Shown here: positions 48,139-57,648 of the stretch, piece by piece | Layout of the letters: every line of letters begins with the position of its first letter | Position numbering within the stretch: position 1 is the first letter of the stretch | DNA from: Mycobacterium sp. PO1 | GTDB taxonomy: Bacteria; Actinomycetota; Actinomycetes; Mycobacteriales; Mycobacteriaceae | Length of the DNA: 57,648 nt | Reading direction: 5' to 3' | Assembly: GCF_017312405.1 (NCBI RefSeq) | Contig: NZ_BLTG01000033.1 | Location: 1-57,648 of the forward strand | Program-made: the position numbers and the translations under genes | The notes under the pieces: model-generated | Database searches by the model: none | What the model was told of the DNA's origin: nothing | What the model saw: only the letters and a program-made list of their open reading frames with translations

Positions 48139-49377
48139 ATGCAATCGTGGTCTGCCCCGAGCGTCCCGACGCTGGCCGGGCGCGGACCGGCGCTGCGGCT
48201 CTACGACAGCGCCGACCGTCAGGTGCGACCGGTGACACCCGGGCGCACCGCGACGATGTACGTGTGCGGGATCACGCCCTATGACGCCACCCATCTGGGG
48301 CACGCAGCGACCTACTTGACCTTCGACCTGGTGAACCGGCTGTGGCTGGACGCAGGCCACGACGTCCACTACGTGCAGAACATCACCGACGTCGACGATC
48401 CGCTGTTCGAGCGCGCCCACCGCGACGGGGTGGACTGGCAGGCGCTGGCCCACCGGGAGACCGACCTGTTCCGCGAGGACATGGCCGCCATGCGGGTGCT
48501 GCCGCCCCGGGACTACATCGCCGCCACCGAGTCGATCGCCGAGGTCATCGAGGTCGTCGAGAAGTTGTTGGCGTCCGGTGCCGCCTATGTCGTCGACGAC
48601 CCGCAATATCCCGACGTATATTTCCGCGCCGAGGCCACCGGGCAGTTCGGTTATGAGTCGGGTTACGACCGCGACACCATGCTCACGTTGTCAGGTGAGC
48701 GCGGGGGAGACCCCGAGCGCGCCGGCAAACGGGATCCGCTCGATGCGCTGCTGTGGCGTATGGAGCGTCCGGGCGAGCCGAGCTGGGATTCACCGTTCGG
48801 TGCCGGCCGACCCGGGTGGCACGTCGAGTGCGCCGCGATCGCGCTGACCCGCCTCGGCACCGTGGTCGACATCCAGGGTGGCGGGAGTGACCTGATCTTC
48901 CCGCACCACGAGTTCTCGGCCGCGCACGCCGAGTGCGTGACCGGAGAACGCAGGTTCGCCCGGCACTACGTCCACGCGGGCATGATCGGCTGGGACGGGC
49001 ACAAGATGTCGAAGAGCCGCGGCAACCTGGTGCTGGTGTCCGGGCTGCGCGCCGACGGCGTCGATCCCGCCGCCATCCGGCTGGGCCTGCTCTCCGGGCA
49101 CTACCGCGAGGACCGGTTCTGGAGCCACGAGGTGCTCGAACAGGCGCACGACCGCCTGCGCCGCTACCGCAGCGCCACCGCGTTGGCGGGCGCACCCGAC
49201 GCCACCGACGTCGTCGCCCGGGTACGTCGTTACCTGGCCGACGACCTGGATACGCCCAAGGCGCTCGCCGCGCTGGACGGCTGGGCGACCGATGCCCTGT
49301 CCTACGGCGGGCATGACGGTGCCGCCGGGGCGACGGTCGCCGCCGCGGTGGACGCTCTGCTCGGCGTGCGCCTCTAG
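48139..49377 (+). CDS. mshC: Mycothiol synthesis cysteine ligase MshC
   Basis: MshC joins cysteine to GlcN-Ins in mycothiol biosynthesis, an actinobacterial pathway. It is related to cysteinyl-tRNA synthetase but lacks the tRNA-binding C-terminus: 412 residues. The HIGH-like motif is THLGHA, the zinc/cysteine site includes [23 protein letters not shown] and [14 protein letters not shown], and the KMSKS loop is HKMSKSRGN. The ATG at 48139 ([10 protein letters not shown]) matches the family start. Placement after cysQ links sulphur metabolism and thiol synthesis. Confidence 0.95.
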   Translation: MQSWSAPSVPTLAGRGPALRLYDSADRQVRPVTPGRTATMYVCGITPYDATHLGHAATYLTFDLVNRLWLDAGHDVHYVQNITDVDDPLFERAHRDGVDWQALAHRETDLFREDMAAMRVLPPRDYIAATESIAEVIEVVEKLLASGAAYVVDDPQYPDVYFRAEATGQFGYESGYDRDTMLTLSGERGGDPERAGKRDPLDALLWRMERPGEPSWDSPFGAGRPGWHVECAAIALTRLGTVVDIQGGGSDLIFPHHEFSAAHAECVTGERRFARHYVHAGMIGWDGHKMSKSRGNLVLVSGLRADGVDPAAIRLGLLSGHYREDRFWSHEVLEQAHDRLRRYRSATALAGAPDATDVVARVRRYLADDLDTPKALAALDGWATDALSYGGHDGAAGATVAAAVDALLGVRL

Positions 49378-49505
49378 ATCATCTTTTGGGCTGTCCGAGG
49401 GCTGTCGATCCCCCGGCGAGGGTGCCCGTCTGTGCAGCGCCGCGCCGCGAATCTTCGGCAAAATCGCGACCTCGAGCGGCCGCGCGATGGAGTAGTTTCG
49501 CGGCC

Positions 49506-50384
49506 ATGGGCTCAGTAGCCGGAAAGACAGTCTTCATCACCGGCGGCGCGCGCGGCGTCGGCGCCGAGGTGGCCCGCCGCCTGCACGCACGCGGCGCGCG
49601 GCTGGTGCTCACCGACCTCGACGAGGCGCCGCTGGCTGACCTGGCCGACGCTCTCGGCGCGGACCGGGTGCTCACCCGGGTTGCCGACGTGCGTGATCTG
49701 CAGGCCATGCAGGAGGTGGTGGACGCCGCGGTGGACCGGTTCGGTGGGCTCGACGTCGTGATGGCCAACGCCGGAATCGCGACATACGGATCGGTGCTGC
49801 AGGTCGATCCCGAGGCGTTTCAGACGTTGATGGACGTCAATGTCAAGGGCGTGTTCAACACCGTGCGGGCCGCGTTGCCCGCGGTCCTCGAGCGCCGCGG
49901 CTATGTACTGATCGTCTCGTCGCTGGCGGCGTACGCGGCCGCGCCGGGCCTGGCGCCGTACAACGCGTCGAAGGCCGCCGTGGAGCATTTCGCGAACGCG
50001 CTGCGGCTCGAGGTCGCCCATCGTGGCGTGGATGTCGGCTCGGCGCACATGTCGTGGATCGACACCCCGCTGGTACGTGACACCAAAGACGACCTGTCCA
50101 CGTTCGGCGAGATGCTGTCGAAGTTGCCGTACCCGCTGAACCAGACCACGTCGGTCGAGCAGTGCGGTCAGGTGTTCGTCGCGGGCATCGAGGGCCGTAA
50201 GCGTCAGATCAACTGCCCGGGGTGGGTGGGGGTGCTGCGCTGGCTCAAGCCGGTGCTGTCCACGATGGTGGGGGAGAGCCGGATTCGTGGCTTCGTCCCG
50301 GACCTGCTGCCCCGGATGGACGCCGAGGTGGCGCGGCTGGGCCGCTCGATGGGCTCACGCACCAAGTCCGTCGAAGAGCGCTGA
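49506..50384 (+). CDS. Short-chain dehydrogenase/reductase
   Basis: This is a classical SDR of 292 residues. The cofactor motif is ITGGARGVGAEVA, NAG occurs in VMANAGIATYG, and the catalytic Ser-Tyr-Lys set is in IVSSLAAYAAAPGLAPYNASK (Y-x3-K). The C-terminal third (WVGVLRWLKPVLSTMVG) is hydrophobic and may contact membranes. It is the gene that follows mshC in M. tuberculosis. The substrate is not known. It ends 9 bp before the patatin gene, so the pair may be co-transcribed. Confidence 0.9.
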   Translation: MGSVAGKTVFITGGARGVGAEVARRLHARGARLVLTDLDEAPLADLADALGADRVLTRVADVRDLQAMQEVVDAAVDRFGGLDVVMANAGIATYGSVLQVDPEAFQTLMDVNVKGVFNTVRAALPAVLERRGYVLIVSSLAAYAAAPGLAPYNASKAAVEHFANALRLEVAHRGVDVGSAHMSWIDTPLVRDTKDDLSTFGEMLSKLPYPLNQTTSVEQCGQVFVAGIEGRKRQINCPGWVGVLRWLKPVLSTMVGESRIRGFVPDLLPRMDAEVARLGRSMGSRTKSVEER

Positions 50385-50393
50385 GCCGCCCGC

Positions 50394-51395
50394 GTGACCG
50401 AGTCCCTGCGCGCAGACCTGGTGCTCTCCGGCGGCGGAGTGAAGGGCATCGCCCTGGCCGGTGCCGCCGCGGCGCTGGTGCAGGCCGGTTACCTGCCTCA
50501 GCGCATCTCGGGCACCTCCGCCGGAGCGCTGGTCGGCGCGGTGCTGGCGGCCGCCACCCAGGCCGGCCGACTGTCGGCCGCCCAGCTCGAAGATCTCGCC
50601 ACCAGCATCGACTACGGCGAGTTCCTCGACGCGGGTTTCGTCGAACGCATTCCGGTGCTCGGCCCCGCGTTCGGGGCGCTGACCGGCGACGGGATCTACC
50701 GGGGCGAAGCGTTGCGTCGGTGGGTGGCCGACCGCCTGGCCGACTACGGGGTCAGCACCTTCGCCGACCTGGCGATCGACGATACGAGCCTGCCCCCTGA
50801 GCAGCGCTATCGGTTGGTGGTCACGGTCGCCGACGTCACGCTCGGGCAGCTGGTCCGACTGCCCTGGGACTACCAGCGGCTCTACGGCCTGAATCCCGAC
50901 ACCCAGTCGGTGGCCGACGCCGTCCGCGCGTCGACGGCGATCCCGTTCTTCTTCCATCCGGCGTCACTCACCAGCGCAGACGGTCGTACCTCCACCCTCG
51001 TCGACGGTGGACTGCTGTCCAACTTCCCGATCGATTCGCTGGACCGCACGGACGGCGCGCCACCGCGCTGGCCCACGTTCGGCGTGACGTTGCTGCCCGA
51101 CCTACCCGCCGACAATGCTCAGGTGATCCCGGCGTTGCGGCCGCTGCACCTGCTCGGCGGCCCCACGCTGCTCGAACGGGTGGTCACCACGATCCTGGTC
51201 GGTCGTGACCAGGCCTATCTGAACCAGCCCTGGGTGAGCGCGCGGACCATCCGCATCGACACCAGTTCGGTGGGCGTCCTCGACTTCGACCTCGACGAAT
51301 ACGCCCAGCGGATGCTCTATCAGCGCGGCCGGCATGCCGGCGAAGAGTTCCTCACGACCTGGGACTGGCCGGATTACCTCGCCCGCTTCCGCTGA
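50394..51395 (+). CDS. Patatin-like phospholipase
   Basis: This is a patatin-family lipid acyl hydrolase of 333 residues. The oxyanion loop is SGGGVKGIALAG, the nucleophile S42 lies in GTSAGAL, and the catalytic D204 is in LVDGGLLSNFP, so the Ser-Asp dyad is intact. There is no signal peptide. Bacterial members hydrolyse phospholipids or lysophospholipids. The GTG at 50394 follows the SDR gene closely. The stop is followed within 20 bp by a tandem hairpin array. Confidence 0.9.
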   Translation: MTESLRADLVLSGGGVKGIALAGAAAALVQAGYLPQRISGTSAGALVGAVLAAATQAGRLSAAQLEDLATSIDYGEFLDAGFVERIPVLGPAFGALTGDGIYRGEALRRWVADRLADYGVSTFADLAIDDTSLPPEQRYRLVVTVADVTLGQLVRLPWDYQRLYGLNPDTQSVADAVRASTAIPFFFHPASLTSADGRTSTLVDGGLLSNFPIDSLDRTDGAPPRWPTFGVTLLPDLPADNAQVIPALRPLHLLGGPTLLERVVTTILVGRDQAYLNQPWVSARTIRIDTSSVGVLDFDLDEYAQRMLYQRGRHAGEEFLTTWDWPDYLARFR

Positions 51396-51413
51396 CGCCC
51401 TCTGCCCCTTTTT

Positions 51414-51576
51414 TCGGGCGCTACCGCCCTCGGAGTCTTCTGTCGGGCGCTACCGCCCTCGGAGTCTTCTGTCGGGCGCTACCGCCCTCGGAGTCTTCTG
51501 TCGGGCGCTACCGCAATCGGAGTCTTTTGTCGGGCGCTACCGCCCTCGGAGTCTTCTGTCGGGCTACCGCCCTCGG
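51414..51576. repeat. 29-bp tandem array of mini-hairpins between convergent genes
   Basis: Five full units lie at 51414-51442, 51443-51471, 51472-51500, 51501-51529 and 51530-51558, with a sixth, shortened one at 51559-51576. Units 1, 2, 3 and 5 are identical. Unit 4 has AA for CC and T for C. The unit is TCGGGCGCTACCGCCCTCGG plus AGTCTTCTG. Each unit except the fourth contains GGGCG-CTAC-CGCCC, a 5-bp stem with a 4-base loop. The last, shortened unit includes the stop codon of the PAC2 gene. A run of six T bases precedes the first unit. Confidence 0.97.
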
Positions 51577-52442
51577 CGACGCAGGTAGCGCTCGAACTCC
51601 GCCGCCAGCGCATCGCCGTCGATCTTGCCCATCGCCTCGTTCATGTCCACTTCGGCGTCTCCGCGCTCCTCCAGCGACTGCACGTACTCGGCGATCTCAT
51701 CGTCTTCCGAGGTCATCTCGGTGACCGCCTGCTCCCACTCCTCGGCCTGCGCCGGCAGATCCGCGAGCGGCACCTCGATGTCGAGCACATCTTCGACCCG
51801 GCGCAGCAGCGCCACCGTCGCCTTGGGGTTGGGCGGCTGGGAGACGTAGTGCGGAACGGCCGCCCAGAACGTCACCGCGGGAATGCCGGCCTGAACGCAC
51901 GCGTCCTGAAACACCCCGGCGATGCCGGTCGGGCCCTCGTAGCGCGTCTCCTCCAGTCCGAACGTCTTCGCCGAATCCGATGAATAGGCCGCCCCGGAGA
52001 CCGGTACCGGTCGAGTGTGCGGCGTGTCGGCCAACAAGGCGCCGAGGATCACGACGGTTTGCACGTTGAGCTTGTCGGTGATGGCCAGCAGCTCGGCACA
52101 GAACGTGCGCCAGCGCATGTTGGGCTCCACACCGTGCATCAGCACGATGTCGCGGTCGCTGCCCGGCGGTCGGCAGTGCGAGATGCGCATCGACGGCCAC
52201 ACCAACTCGCGCGTCACTCCGTCGACCTGACGGATCACCGGCCGGTTGACCTGGTAGTCGTAGTAGGACTCGTCGTCGATCTGCACGATCTGCTCGGCCT
52301 GCCATATCGAGTCCAGGTGCTGGAGCGCGTCGCTGGCGGCGTCTCCGGCATCGTTCCAGCCCTCGAACGCTGCGACGACGATCGCGTCGCGCAGGTCGGG
52401 CAGATCGGATCCCATAGGACCGCGGAAATCCGAGGGTGTCAC
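51564..52442 (-). CDS. PAC2 family protein
   Basis: This protein of 292 residues belongs to the PAC2 (proteasome assembly chaperone-like) family, which in actinobacteria accompanies proteasome-bearing genomes; its exact role is unproven. Typical stretches are AFEGWNDAGDAASDAL, YDYQVNRPVIRQVDG, VEPNMRWRTFCAEL, ILGALLADTPHTRPVPV and GPTGIAGVFQ, with a conserved C-terminal acidic helix (MTSEDDEIAEYV) and the basic end RYLRRRGR. The GTG at 52442 is used; an ATG at 52415 is possible. The TAG stop sits in the last unit of the hairpin array. Confidence 0.87.
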   Translation of the reverse strand: MTPSDFRGPMGSDLPDLRDAIVVAAFEGWNDAGDAASDALQHLDSIWQAEQIVQIDDESYYDYQVNRPVIRQVDGVTRELVWPSMRISHCRPPGSDRDIVLMHGVEPNMRWRTFCAELLAITDKLNVQTVVILGALLADTPHTRPVPVSGAAYSSDSAKTFGLEETRYEGPTGIAGVFQDACVQAGIPAVTFWAAVPHYVSQPPNPKATVALLRRVEDVLDIEVPLADLPAQAEEWEQAVTEMTSEDDEIAEYVQSLEERGDAEVDMNEAMGKIDGDALAAEFERYLRRRGR

Positions 52443-52684
52443 CCAGCCAGCGTAAGCCCTGCGTGGTCAGGATGACGGTCATCGACCCGTGCCGCGGGGT
52501 GGCAGGGGAACACGGGGGTCGCAAACGGCGTTGTGCTGGCCGACTAGCCTGGCAGTGACCGCCGGACACGACCGTACCCACGAGGTGACCTGCTCGACGC
52601 TGTCACGAGGTGGGTCGTGGTCGGTGACTGCGACGAGATGGGCGTCCAGACGTCGGTCCGGTGACGACGTAGACTTTGCTCCGT

Positions 52685-52751
52685 CGAGAGGCGTTGCAAC
52701 GGTTCCGGTCTTTGCCGGTATCCGCCACGCTCGGCAGAGTCAAGGACGCCT
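52685..52751 (+). promoter_or_regulatory. S-adenosylhomocysteine (SAH) riboswitch upstream of metH
   Basis: The segment CGAGAGGCGTTGCAACGG (52685-52702) followed by CCACGCTCGG (52725-52734) and CAAGGACGCC (52741-52750) matches the conserved core of the SAH riboswitch. Pairings fit the known fold: CGAG with CTCG, an internal hairpin CCGG (52705-52708)/CCGG (52715-52718), and a pseudoknot AGGCG (52689-52693)/CGCCT (52747-52751). A TAGACT hexamer at 52670-52675 would start transcription just before the element. The pseudoknot ends 8 bases before the metH GGAAGGAG. Rising SAH would be expected to switch metH on. Confidence 0.87.
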
Positions 52752-52772
52752 TCCGCTATGGAAGGAGCGCAC

Positions 52773-55700
52773 GTGAACGCTGTCGATCAGAGCACCTTCG
52801 TGCCGAACATCCGCCCGGACTGCACCGACGCACTGGCCGCAGCGCTGCGCCAGCGGATCATGGTGATCGACGGCGCGATGGGCACCGCCATCCAGCGTGA
52901 CCGCCCGGACGAAGCCGGCTACCGCGGAGATCGGTTCACCGAATGGCCGACCGCGCTGCAGGGCAACAACGATCTGCTCAACTTGACTCAGCCGCAGATC
53001 ATCGAGGGGATCCACCGTGAATACCTCGAGGTGGGCGCCGACATCATCGAAACAAACACGTTCAACGCGAACAAGGTGTCGATGGCGGACTACGGCATGG
53101 AGGACCTCAGCTACGAGCTGAACTATGCCGGTGCCGCGCTGGCCCGAAAGGCCGCCGACGAATTCAGCACCCCCGAGAAGCCGCGGTACGTCGCCGGCAC
53201 GCTCGGGCCCACGACGCGGACCGCGTCCATTTCGCCCGACGTCAACGATCCGGGCGCCCGTAACGTCAGCTACGACCAGTTGGTCGCCGCGTACCTCGAA
53301 GCCGCCAACGGCCTGGTCGACGGCGGATCCGACATCATCCTCGTCGAAACGATCTTCGACTCCCTCAACGCCAAAGCGGCCGTGTTCGCCCTTGAGACGA
53401 TGTTCGAGGAACGTGGACGCCGCTGGCCGGTGATCATCTCGGGCACCATCACCGATGCGTCGGGGCGCACCCTCTCCGGCCAGGTGACCGAGGCGTTCTG
53501 GAACGCGATCCGGCATGTCAAGCCGCTGGCGGTCGGCTTGAACTGCGCGCTCGGCGCGCCGGAGATGAGGCCCTACATCGCCGAGATGGCGCGGATCGCC
53601 GACACCTTCGTGTCCTGCTACCCGAACGCCGGACTGCCCAACGCCTTCGGCGAATACGACGAGTCACCGGAGCGTCAGGCCAGCTACATCGCCGATTTCG
53701 CCGAGGCCGGTTTGGTCAATCTTGTCGGCGGCTGCTGTGGCACGGCGCCGCAGCACATCGCCGAAATCGCCAAGGTCGTCGACGGCAAGCCGCCGCGCGA
53801 GTTGCCCGAAATCGAGGTCGCCACCCGCCTTTCGGGGCTGGAGCCGCTCAACATCACCGACGACTCGCTGTTCGTCAACATCGGTGAGCGCACCAACATC
53901 ACCGGTTCCGCCCGGTTCCGCAACCTGATCAAGGCCGAGGACTACGACACGGCTCTGTCGGTCGCTCTGCAGCAGGTCGAGGTGGGTGCGCAAGTCATCG
54001 ACATCAACATGGACGAGGGCATGATCGACGGCGTCGCCGCGATGGACCGGTTCACCAAACTGGTCGCAGCCGAACCGGACATCAGCCGCGTCCCGGTGAT
54101 GATCGACTCCTCCAAGTGGGAGGTCATCGAGGCGGGCCTGAAGAACGTTCAGGGCAAGCCGATCGTCAACTCGATCTCTCTGAAGGAGGGCGAGGAGAAA
54201 TTCGTCCGCGAGGCCCGGCTGTGCCGCAAGTACGGTGCCGCCGTGGTCGTGATGGCGTTCGACGAGCAGGGGCAGGCCGACAACCTGGAACGCCGTAAGG
54301 AGATCTGCGGGCGCGCCTATCGGATCCTGACCGAAGACGTCGGTTTCCCGGCCGAGGACATCATCTTCGACCCGAACTGCTTCGCTCTTGCCACGGGCAT
54401 CGAGGAGCACGCCACCTACGGCATCGACTTCATCGAAGCCTGCGCCTGGATCAAGGAGAATCTGCCCGGGGTGCACATCTCCGGCGGCATCTCGAACGTG
54501 TCGTTCTCATTCCGCGGCAACAACCCGGTCCGTGAAGCCATTCACGCGGTGTTCCTGTTCCACGCCATCAAGGCCGGTCTGGACATGGGCATCGTCAACG
54601 CGGGTGCGCTGGTTCCCTACGACTCGATCGACCCGGAGTTGCGCGAGCGCATCGAGGACGTCGTGCTCAACCGGCGCGAGGATGCGGCCGAACGGCTTCT
54701 GGAGATCGCCGAACGATTCAACAAAACCGAGAAAACCGATGATGCCGGCGCCGCCGAGTGGCGCTCACTTCCGGTCCGTGAACGGATCACGCACGCTCTG
54801 GTCAAAGGCATCGACGCCCACGTCGACGCCGACACCGAGGAACTGCGCGCGGAGATCGCCGAGGCCGGCGGCCGACCGATCGAGGTGATCGAAGGACCGC
54901 TGATGGACGGCATGAACGTCGTCGGTGACCTCTTCGGCTCCGGCAAGATGTTCCTGCCCCAGGTGGTGAAGTCGGCCCGGGTGATGAAGAAGGCGGTGGC
55001 CTACCTGCTGCCGTTCATCGAGGAGGAAAAGGAGCAGTCCGGCAGCTCCGGGGCCAAGGACACCAACGGCACCATCATCATGGCGACGGTCAAGGGTGAC
55101 GTCCACGACATCGGTAAGAACATTGTCGGTGTCGTGTTGCAGTGCAACAACTTCGAAGTGATCGATCTCGGAGTGATGGTGCCCGCCAACAAGATTCTCG
55201 ACGCGGCCAAGGAGCACGACGCCGACATCATCGGATTGTCGGGACTCATCACTCCGTCGTTGGACGAGATGGTCAACTTCGCCGTCGAGATGGAACGCGA
55301 GGGGCTGGAGATCCCGCTGCTGATCGGTGGTGCGACCACGTCGCGTGCCCACACCGCGGTGAAGGTGGCGCCACGTCGCAGCGGTCCGGTGGTGTGGGTC
55401 AAGGACGCATCCCGCTCGGTGCCCGTTGCCGCGGCGTTGCTCGATGACAGGCAGCGTCCGGCGCTGCTCGAGTCCACCGAGAAGGACTACGCCTCACTCC
55501 GCGAGCGGCACGCCCAGAAGAACGAGCGGCCGATGCTGACCCTGGAGAAGGCGCGTGCCAACCGCACGCCCATCGACTGGGACGGCTACACCCCGCCCGT
55601 GCCGGCCCATGGGCTCGGCATCAGGGAGTTCGCCGACTACGACTTGGCCGAGCTGCGCGAGTACATCGATTGGCAGCCGTTCTTCAACGCCTGGGAGATG

Positions 55701-56522
55701 AAGGGGCGCTTTCCCGACATCCTCAACAACCCTGCCTCGGGAGAGGCGGCGCGAAAGCTCTACGACGATGCGCAGGAAATGCTCGACACTCTGATCAAGG
55801 AGAAGTGGCTGCAGGCCAACGGGGTGATCGGTTTCTTCCCGGCCAATGCCGTCGGCGACGACATCGAGGTCTACACCGACGACAGCCGCACCGAGGTGCT
55901 GACCACGTTGCGCAACCTGCGTCAGCAGGGTGAGCACCGGGAGGGCATCCCGAACCGGTCATTGGGTGACTTCGTCGCGCCGAAGGACACCGGTCTGGCC
56001 GACTATGTCGGGGGCTTCGCCGTCACCGCCGGCCTCAACAGTCAAGACAAGATCGCCGAATTCAAGGCGGCACACGACGATTACAACGCGATCCTGTTGG
56101 AGTCCCTCGCCGACCGGTTGGCCGAGGCTTTCGCCGAACGGATGCATGAACGGGTCCGTAAGGAGTTCTGGGGATATCAACCGGCCGAGCAGCTCGACAA
56201 CGAGGCGCTCATCGCCGAGAAGTATGTCGGAATCCGTCCTGCGCCAGGTTATCCCGCCTGCCCGGAGCATACCGAAAAGGCGACGCTGTTCGACCTCATG
56301 GATGTCACGAAGCGCACCGGAATCGAATTGACCGAGTCGATGGCGATGTGGCCCGGTGCCGCCGTCAGCGGATGGTACTTCTCGCACCCACAGTCGCAGT
56401 ACTTCGTGGTGGGCCGGTTGGCGCAGGACCAGGTGGCCGACTACGCCAAACGCAAAGGCTGGACGCTGCAGGAGGCTGAACGCTGGCTTGCCCCCAATCT
56501 GGGATACAACCCGGAGGACTGA
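52773..56522 (+). CDS. metH: Cobalamin-dependent methionine synthase MetH
   Basis: MetH transfers a methyl group from methyltetrahydrofolate to homocysteine via cobalamin. The full four-module protein (1,249 residues, similar to the E. coli enzyme) is present. It has the homocysteine domain with zinc cysteines in GLNCALG and [10 protein letters not shown], the folate domain ([19 protein letters not shown]-like [12 protein letters not shown]), and the B12 domain with the cobalt-binding H778 in [10 protein letters not shown]. The C-terminal AdoMet reactivation domain carries [13 protein letters not shown] chose the GTG at 52773 because GGAAGGAG lies 5 bases upstream; an ATG at 52758 precedes that site. 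The SAH riboswitch directly upstream links it to the methyl cycle. Confidence 0.95.
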   Translation: MNAVDQSTFVPNIRPDCTDALAAALRQRIMVIDGAMGTAIQRDRPDEAGYRGDRFTEWPTALQGNNDLLNLTQPQIIEGIHREYLEVGADIIETNTFNANKVSMADYGMEDLSYELNYAGAALARKAADEFSTPEKPRYVAGTLGPTTRTASISPDVNDPGARNVSYDQLVAAYLEAANGLVDGGSDIILVETIFDSLNAKAAVFALETMFEERGRRWPVIISGTITDASGRTLSGQVTEAFWNAIRHVKPLAVGLNCALGAPEMRPYIAEMARIADTFVSCYPNAGLPNAFGEYDESPERQASYIADFAEAGLVNLVGGCCGTAPQHIAEIAKVVDGKPPRELPEIEVATRLSGLEPLNITDDSLFVNIGERTNITGSARFRNLIKAEDYDTALSVALQQVEVGAQVIDINMDEGMIDGVAAMDRFTKLVAAEPDISRVPVMIDSSKWEVIEAGLKNVQGKPIVNSISLKEGEEKFVREARLCRKYGAAVVVMAFDEQGQADNLERRKEICGRAYRILTEDVGFPAEDIIFDPNCFALATGIEEHATYGIDFIEACAWIKENLPGVHISGGISNVSFSFRGNNPVREAIHAVFLFHAIKAGLDMGIVNAGALVPYDSIDPELRERIEDVVLNRREDAAERLLEIAERFNKTEKTDDAGAAEWRSLPVRERITHALVKGIDAHVDADTEELRAEIAEAGGRPIEVIEGPLMDGMNVVGDLFGSGKMFLPQVVKSARVMKKAVAYLLPFIEEEKEQSGSSGAKDTNGTIIMATVKGDVHDIGKNIVGVVLQCNNFEVIDLGVMVPANKILDAAKEHDADIIGLSGLITPSLDEMVNFAVEMEREGLEIPLLIGGATTSRAHTAVKVAPRRSGPVVWVKDASRSVPVAAALLDDRQRPALLESTEKDYASLRERHAQKNERPMLTLEKARANRTPIDWDGYTPPVPAHGLGIREFADYDLAELREYIDWQPFFNAWEMKGRFPDILNNPASGEAARKLYDDAQEMLDTLIKEKWLQANGVIGFFPANAVGDDIEVYTDDSRTEVLTTLRNLRQQGEHREGIPNRSLGDFVAPKDTGLADYVGGFAVTAGLNSQDKIAEFKAAHDDYNAILLESLADRLAEAFAERMHERVRKEFWGYQPAEQLDNEALIAEKYVGIRPAPGYPACPEHTEKATLFDLMDVTKRTGIELTESMAMWPGAAVSGWYFSHPQSQYFVVGRLAQDQVADYAKRKGWTLQEAERWLAPNLGYNPED

Positions 56523-56566
56523 CGCAGCCGCCGGTTTTTGTCGGACCCTGGTGCTTTGATGGGGTC

Positions 56567-57648
56567 ATGTCCTCTGCTGCAGCGTCTTTGGTTGACGATG
56601 AGGTGTCGCCGAAGGAGCGGTTGGCGGAGTTGTTCGAGCAGATCGCGGAGTTGACCGGTCAGCGCAACGCCATCGATGCGCAGATCGTGGACATTGTCGC
56701 CGAGATCGATCATGGTGGGTTGGCGGGGATGACCGGGGCGCGGTCGATGTCGGCGTTGGTGGCGTGGAAGACCGGGGTGTCGCCGCGTAATGCGAAGACG
56801 ATCGCGGCGGTCGCGGCGCGTGGTGAGCAGTTTCCGCGGTGTGTGGCCGGGTTGCGGGAGGGCCGGTTGTCGTTGGATCAGGTCGGGGTGCTCGCCGAGC
56901 GTGCCGCTGATGGTTCTGATGATCATTATGTGGAGTTGGCGTCGGTGGCGACGGTGACCCAGTTGCGCAAGGCGGTCAGTCTGGAGCCGCGCCCCGATGC
57001 GGCCCCGAAGCCGCAGCCAGAACGCGGGATCTCGCGCACCGATCATGGTGAGTCGGTGACGTATCGGATCACGGTGTCGAAGATCGAGGCCGCCAAGGTC
57101 GATGCCGCCCTGGCCGGCAAGCGCGACGGGTTGATCGCGGACTGGAAACGTGACCACGACCAGGACCCGGACGCCGACGCCGACGGTGGCCATGGTGAGT
57201 CCCCTGCCGACGCCGATGGCCCCGAGGACAGCTCCGTTGCCGACGCCGATGGCGTCGGTGGTGACTTCTCGGACGACGTCTCCGACGTCCTCGCTGATCT
57301 CACCGACGGCCCGGGTGGCGACGCCGAGGGCGGTGTGCGTGCGCCGATGCCCACTACCGTGGATGCGTTTATGGAGTTGATCGAGTGCGGCTGGGACGGC
57401 GAGGTGGCGCGGCGCCCGCACGCCCAGCACACCACCGTGGTCGTGCACGTCGACGCCGACACCAAACTCGGCGCACTGCATCTGGGTCCGCTGCTCTCCG
57501 ACGCCGAACGCCAGTACCTTTCCTGTGATGCGACCTGTGAGGTGTGGTTCGAACGCGCCGGACGCCCGATCGGCGCCGGCCGCTCGACCCGCACGGTCAA
57601 CCGGCGGCTGCGCCGGGCGCTGGAGCATCGGGATCGCTGCTGTGTGGT
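56567..57648 (+). CDS. 13E12/DUF222 HNH endonuclease-domain protein (partial, cut by window end)
   Basis: The plus-strand frame from the ATG at 56567 runs open to the window end (360 codons). The N-terminal half is a DUF222 (13E12 repeat family) domain: LAELFEQIAELTGQRNAID, GARSMSALVAWKTGVSP, LREGRLSLDQVGVLAERA. A low-complexity Asp/Gly/Ala-rich insert follows (around 57150-57310, DADADG register). The final residues RRALEHRDRCCV are the usual entry to the HNH nuclease domain, which would lie beyond base 57648. These proteins occur in many copies in mycobacteria, and some behave as mobile repeated genes. Coding identity is otherwise clear, but the 3' end is missing. Confidence 0.88.
   Translation, partial: MSSAAASLVDDEVSPKERLAELFEQIAELTGQRNAIDAQIVDIVAEIDHGGLAGMTGARSMSALVAWKTGVSPRNAKTIAAVAARGEQFPRCVAGLREGRLSLDQVGVLAERAADGSDDHYVELASVATVTQLRKAVSLEPRPDAAPKPQPERGISRTDHGESVTYRITVSKIEAAKVDAALAGKRDGLIADWKRDHDQDPDADADGGHGESPADADGPEDSSVADADGVGGDFSDDVSDVLADLTDGPGGDAEGGVRAPMPTTVDAFMELIECGWDGEVARRPHAQHTTVVVHVDADTKLGALHLGPLLSDAERQYLSCDATCEVWFERAGRPIGAGRSTRTVNRRLRRALEHRDRCCV

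Noticed and set aside
51414..51576. CRISPR array
   Set aside because: The 29-bp units are directly adjacent with no unique spacers and there are no cas genes; it is a tandem repeat.
52443..52772. Cobalamin riboswitch upstream of metH
   Set aside because: No B12-box (AGCCACTG-like) is present, and the conserved positions fit the SAH riboswitch instead.
56441..57628. Minus-strand frame of 395 codons at the right end
   Set aside because: The plus strand encodes a clear DUF222/13E12 protein over the same bases; the minus frame is its shadow.

Overview
The window is chromosomal DNA of a high-GC actinobacterium, almost certainly a rapid-growing environmental mycobacterium (Mycolicibacterium type). 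The evidence is the division/cell-wall order pbpB-murE-murF-mraY-murD-ftsW-murG-murC-ftsQ-ftsZ without ftsA or ddl, followed by pgeF-yggS-sepF-yggT-wag31; the mycothiol gene mshC beside cysQ; and gene-by-gene synteny with the M. tuberculosis Rv2163c-Rv2124c segment. Species cannot be fixed from the sequence alone.

Layout. 70-12881: peptidoglycan precursor and septal synthesis genes, nearly all joined by ATGA/GTGA stop-start overlaps. 12882-18478: ftsZ with its own leader, pgeF, yggS, sepF, yggT, wag31 (polar growth) and a small membrane protein. 18495-21847: accessory enzymes (phosphoribosyltransferase, SRPBCC-SDR fusion, glutamine amidotransferase, CBS-pair protein). 21848-22433: an AT-rich spacer leading to a 2,141-residue exported protein that carries GH18, CBM2 and GH5 modules among Calx-beta repeats, followed by an alpha/beta hydrolase. 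29924-39022: a nitrate assimilation island. A small unknown gene, nirB and nirD run leftward. narK and a fused molybdopterin-diflavin nitrate reductase (NasN type) run rightward from a shared control region with a GlnR-like box. A tRNA-Leu(GAG) gene marks its right edge. 39342-52442: return to conserved housekeeping synteny (M20 peptidase, PEBP protein, lppL-DUF5703-pyrD, uppP, phosphatase, DUF3090, SCO1664 family, cysQ, mshC, SDR, patatin, PAC2). 52685-56522: metH behind an S-adenosylhomocysteine riboswitch. 56567 to the end: a 13E12/DUF222 HNH gene cut by the window edge.

How the genes work together. MurE, MurF, MurD, MurC, MraY and MurG make lipid II, UppP recycles its carrier, FtsW and PbpB polymerise it, and FtsZ, SepF, FtsQ and Wag31 position the work. 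NarK, the nitrate reductase and NirBD convert imported nitrate to ammonium. MetH together with SAH sensing serves the methyl cycle, and MshC uses cysteine to make mycothiol.

Most unusual features: (1) the chitinase/cellulase/Calx-beta megaprotein, whose GH5 module interrupts a Calx-beta repeat; (2) four unrelated short tandem arrays (39, 27, 27 and 29 bp), three of them in frame inside otherwise conserved enzymes (murG, pgeF, cysQ) and one a run of mini-hairpins between convergent genes; (3) a 61-bp palindromic element between nirB and nirD; (4) the SAH riboswitch in front of metH; (5) a small unknown gene abutting nirB.
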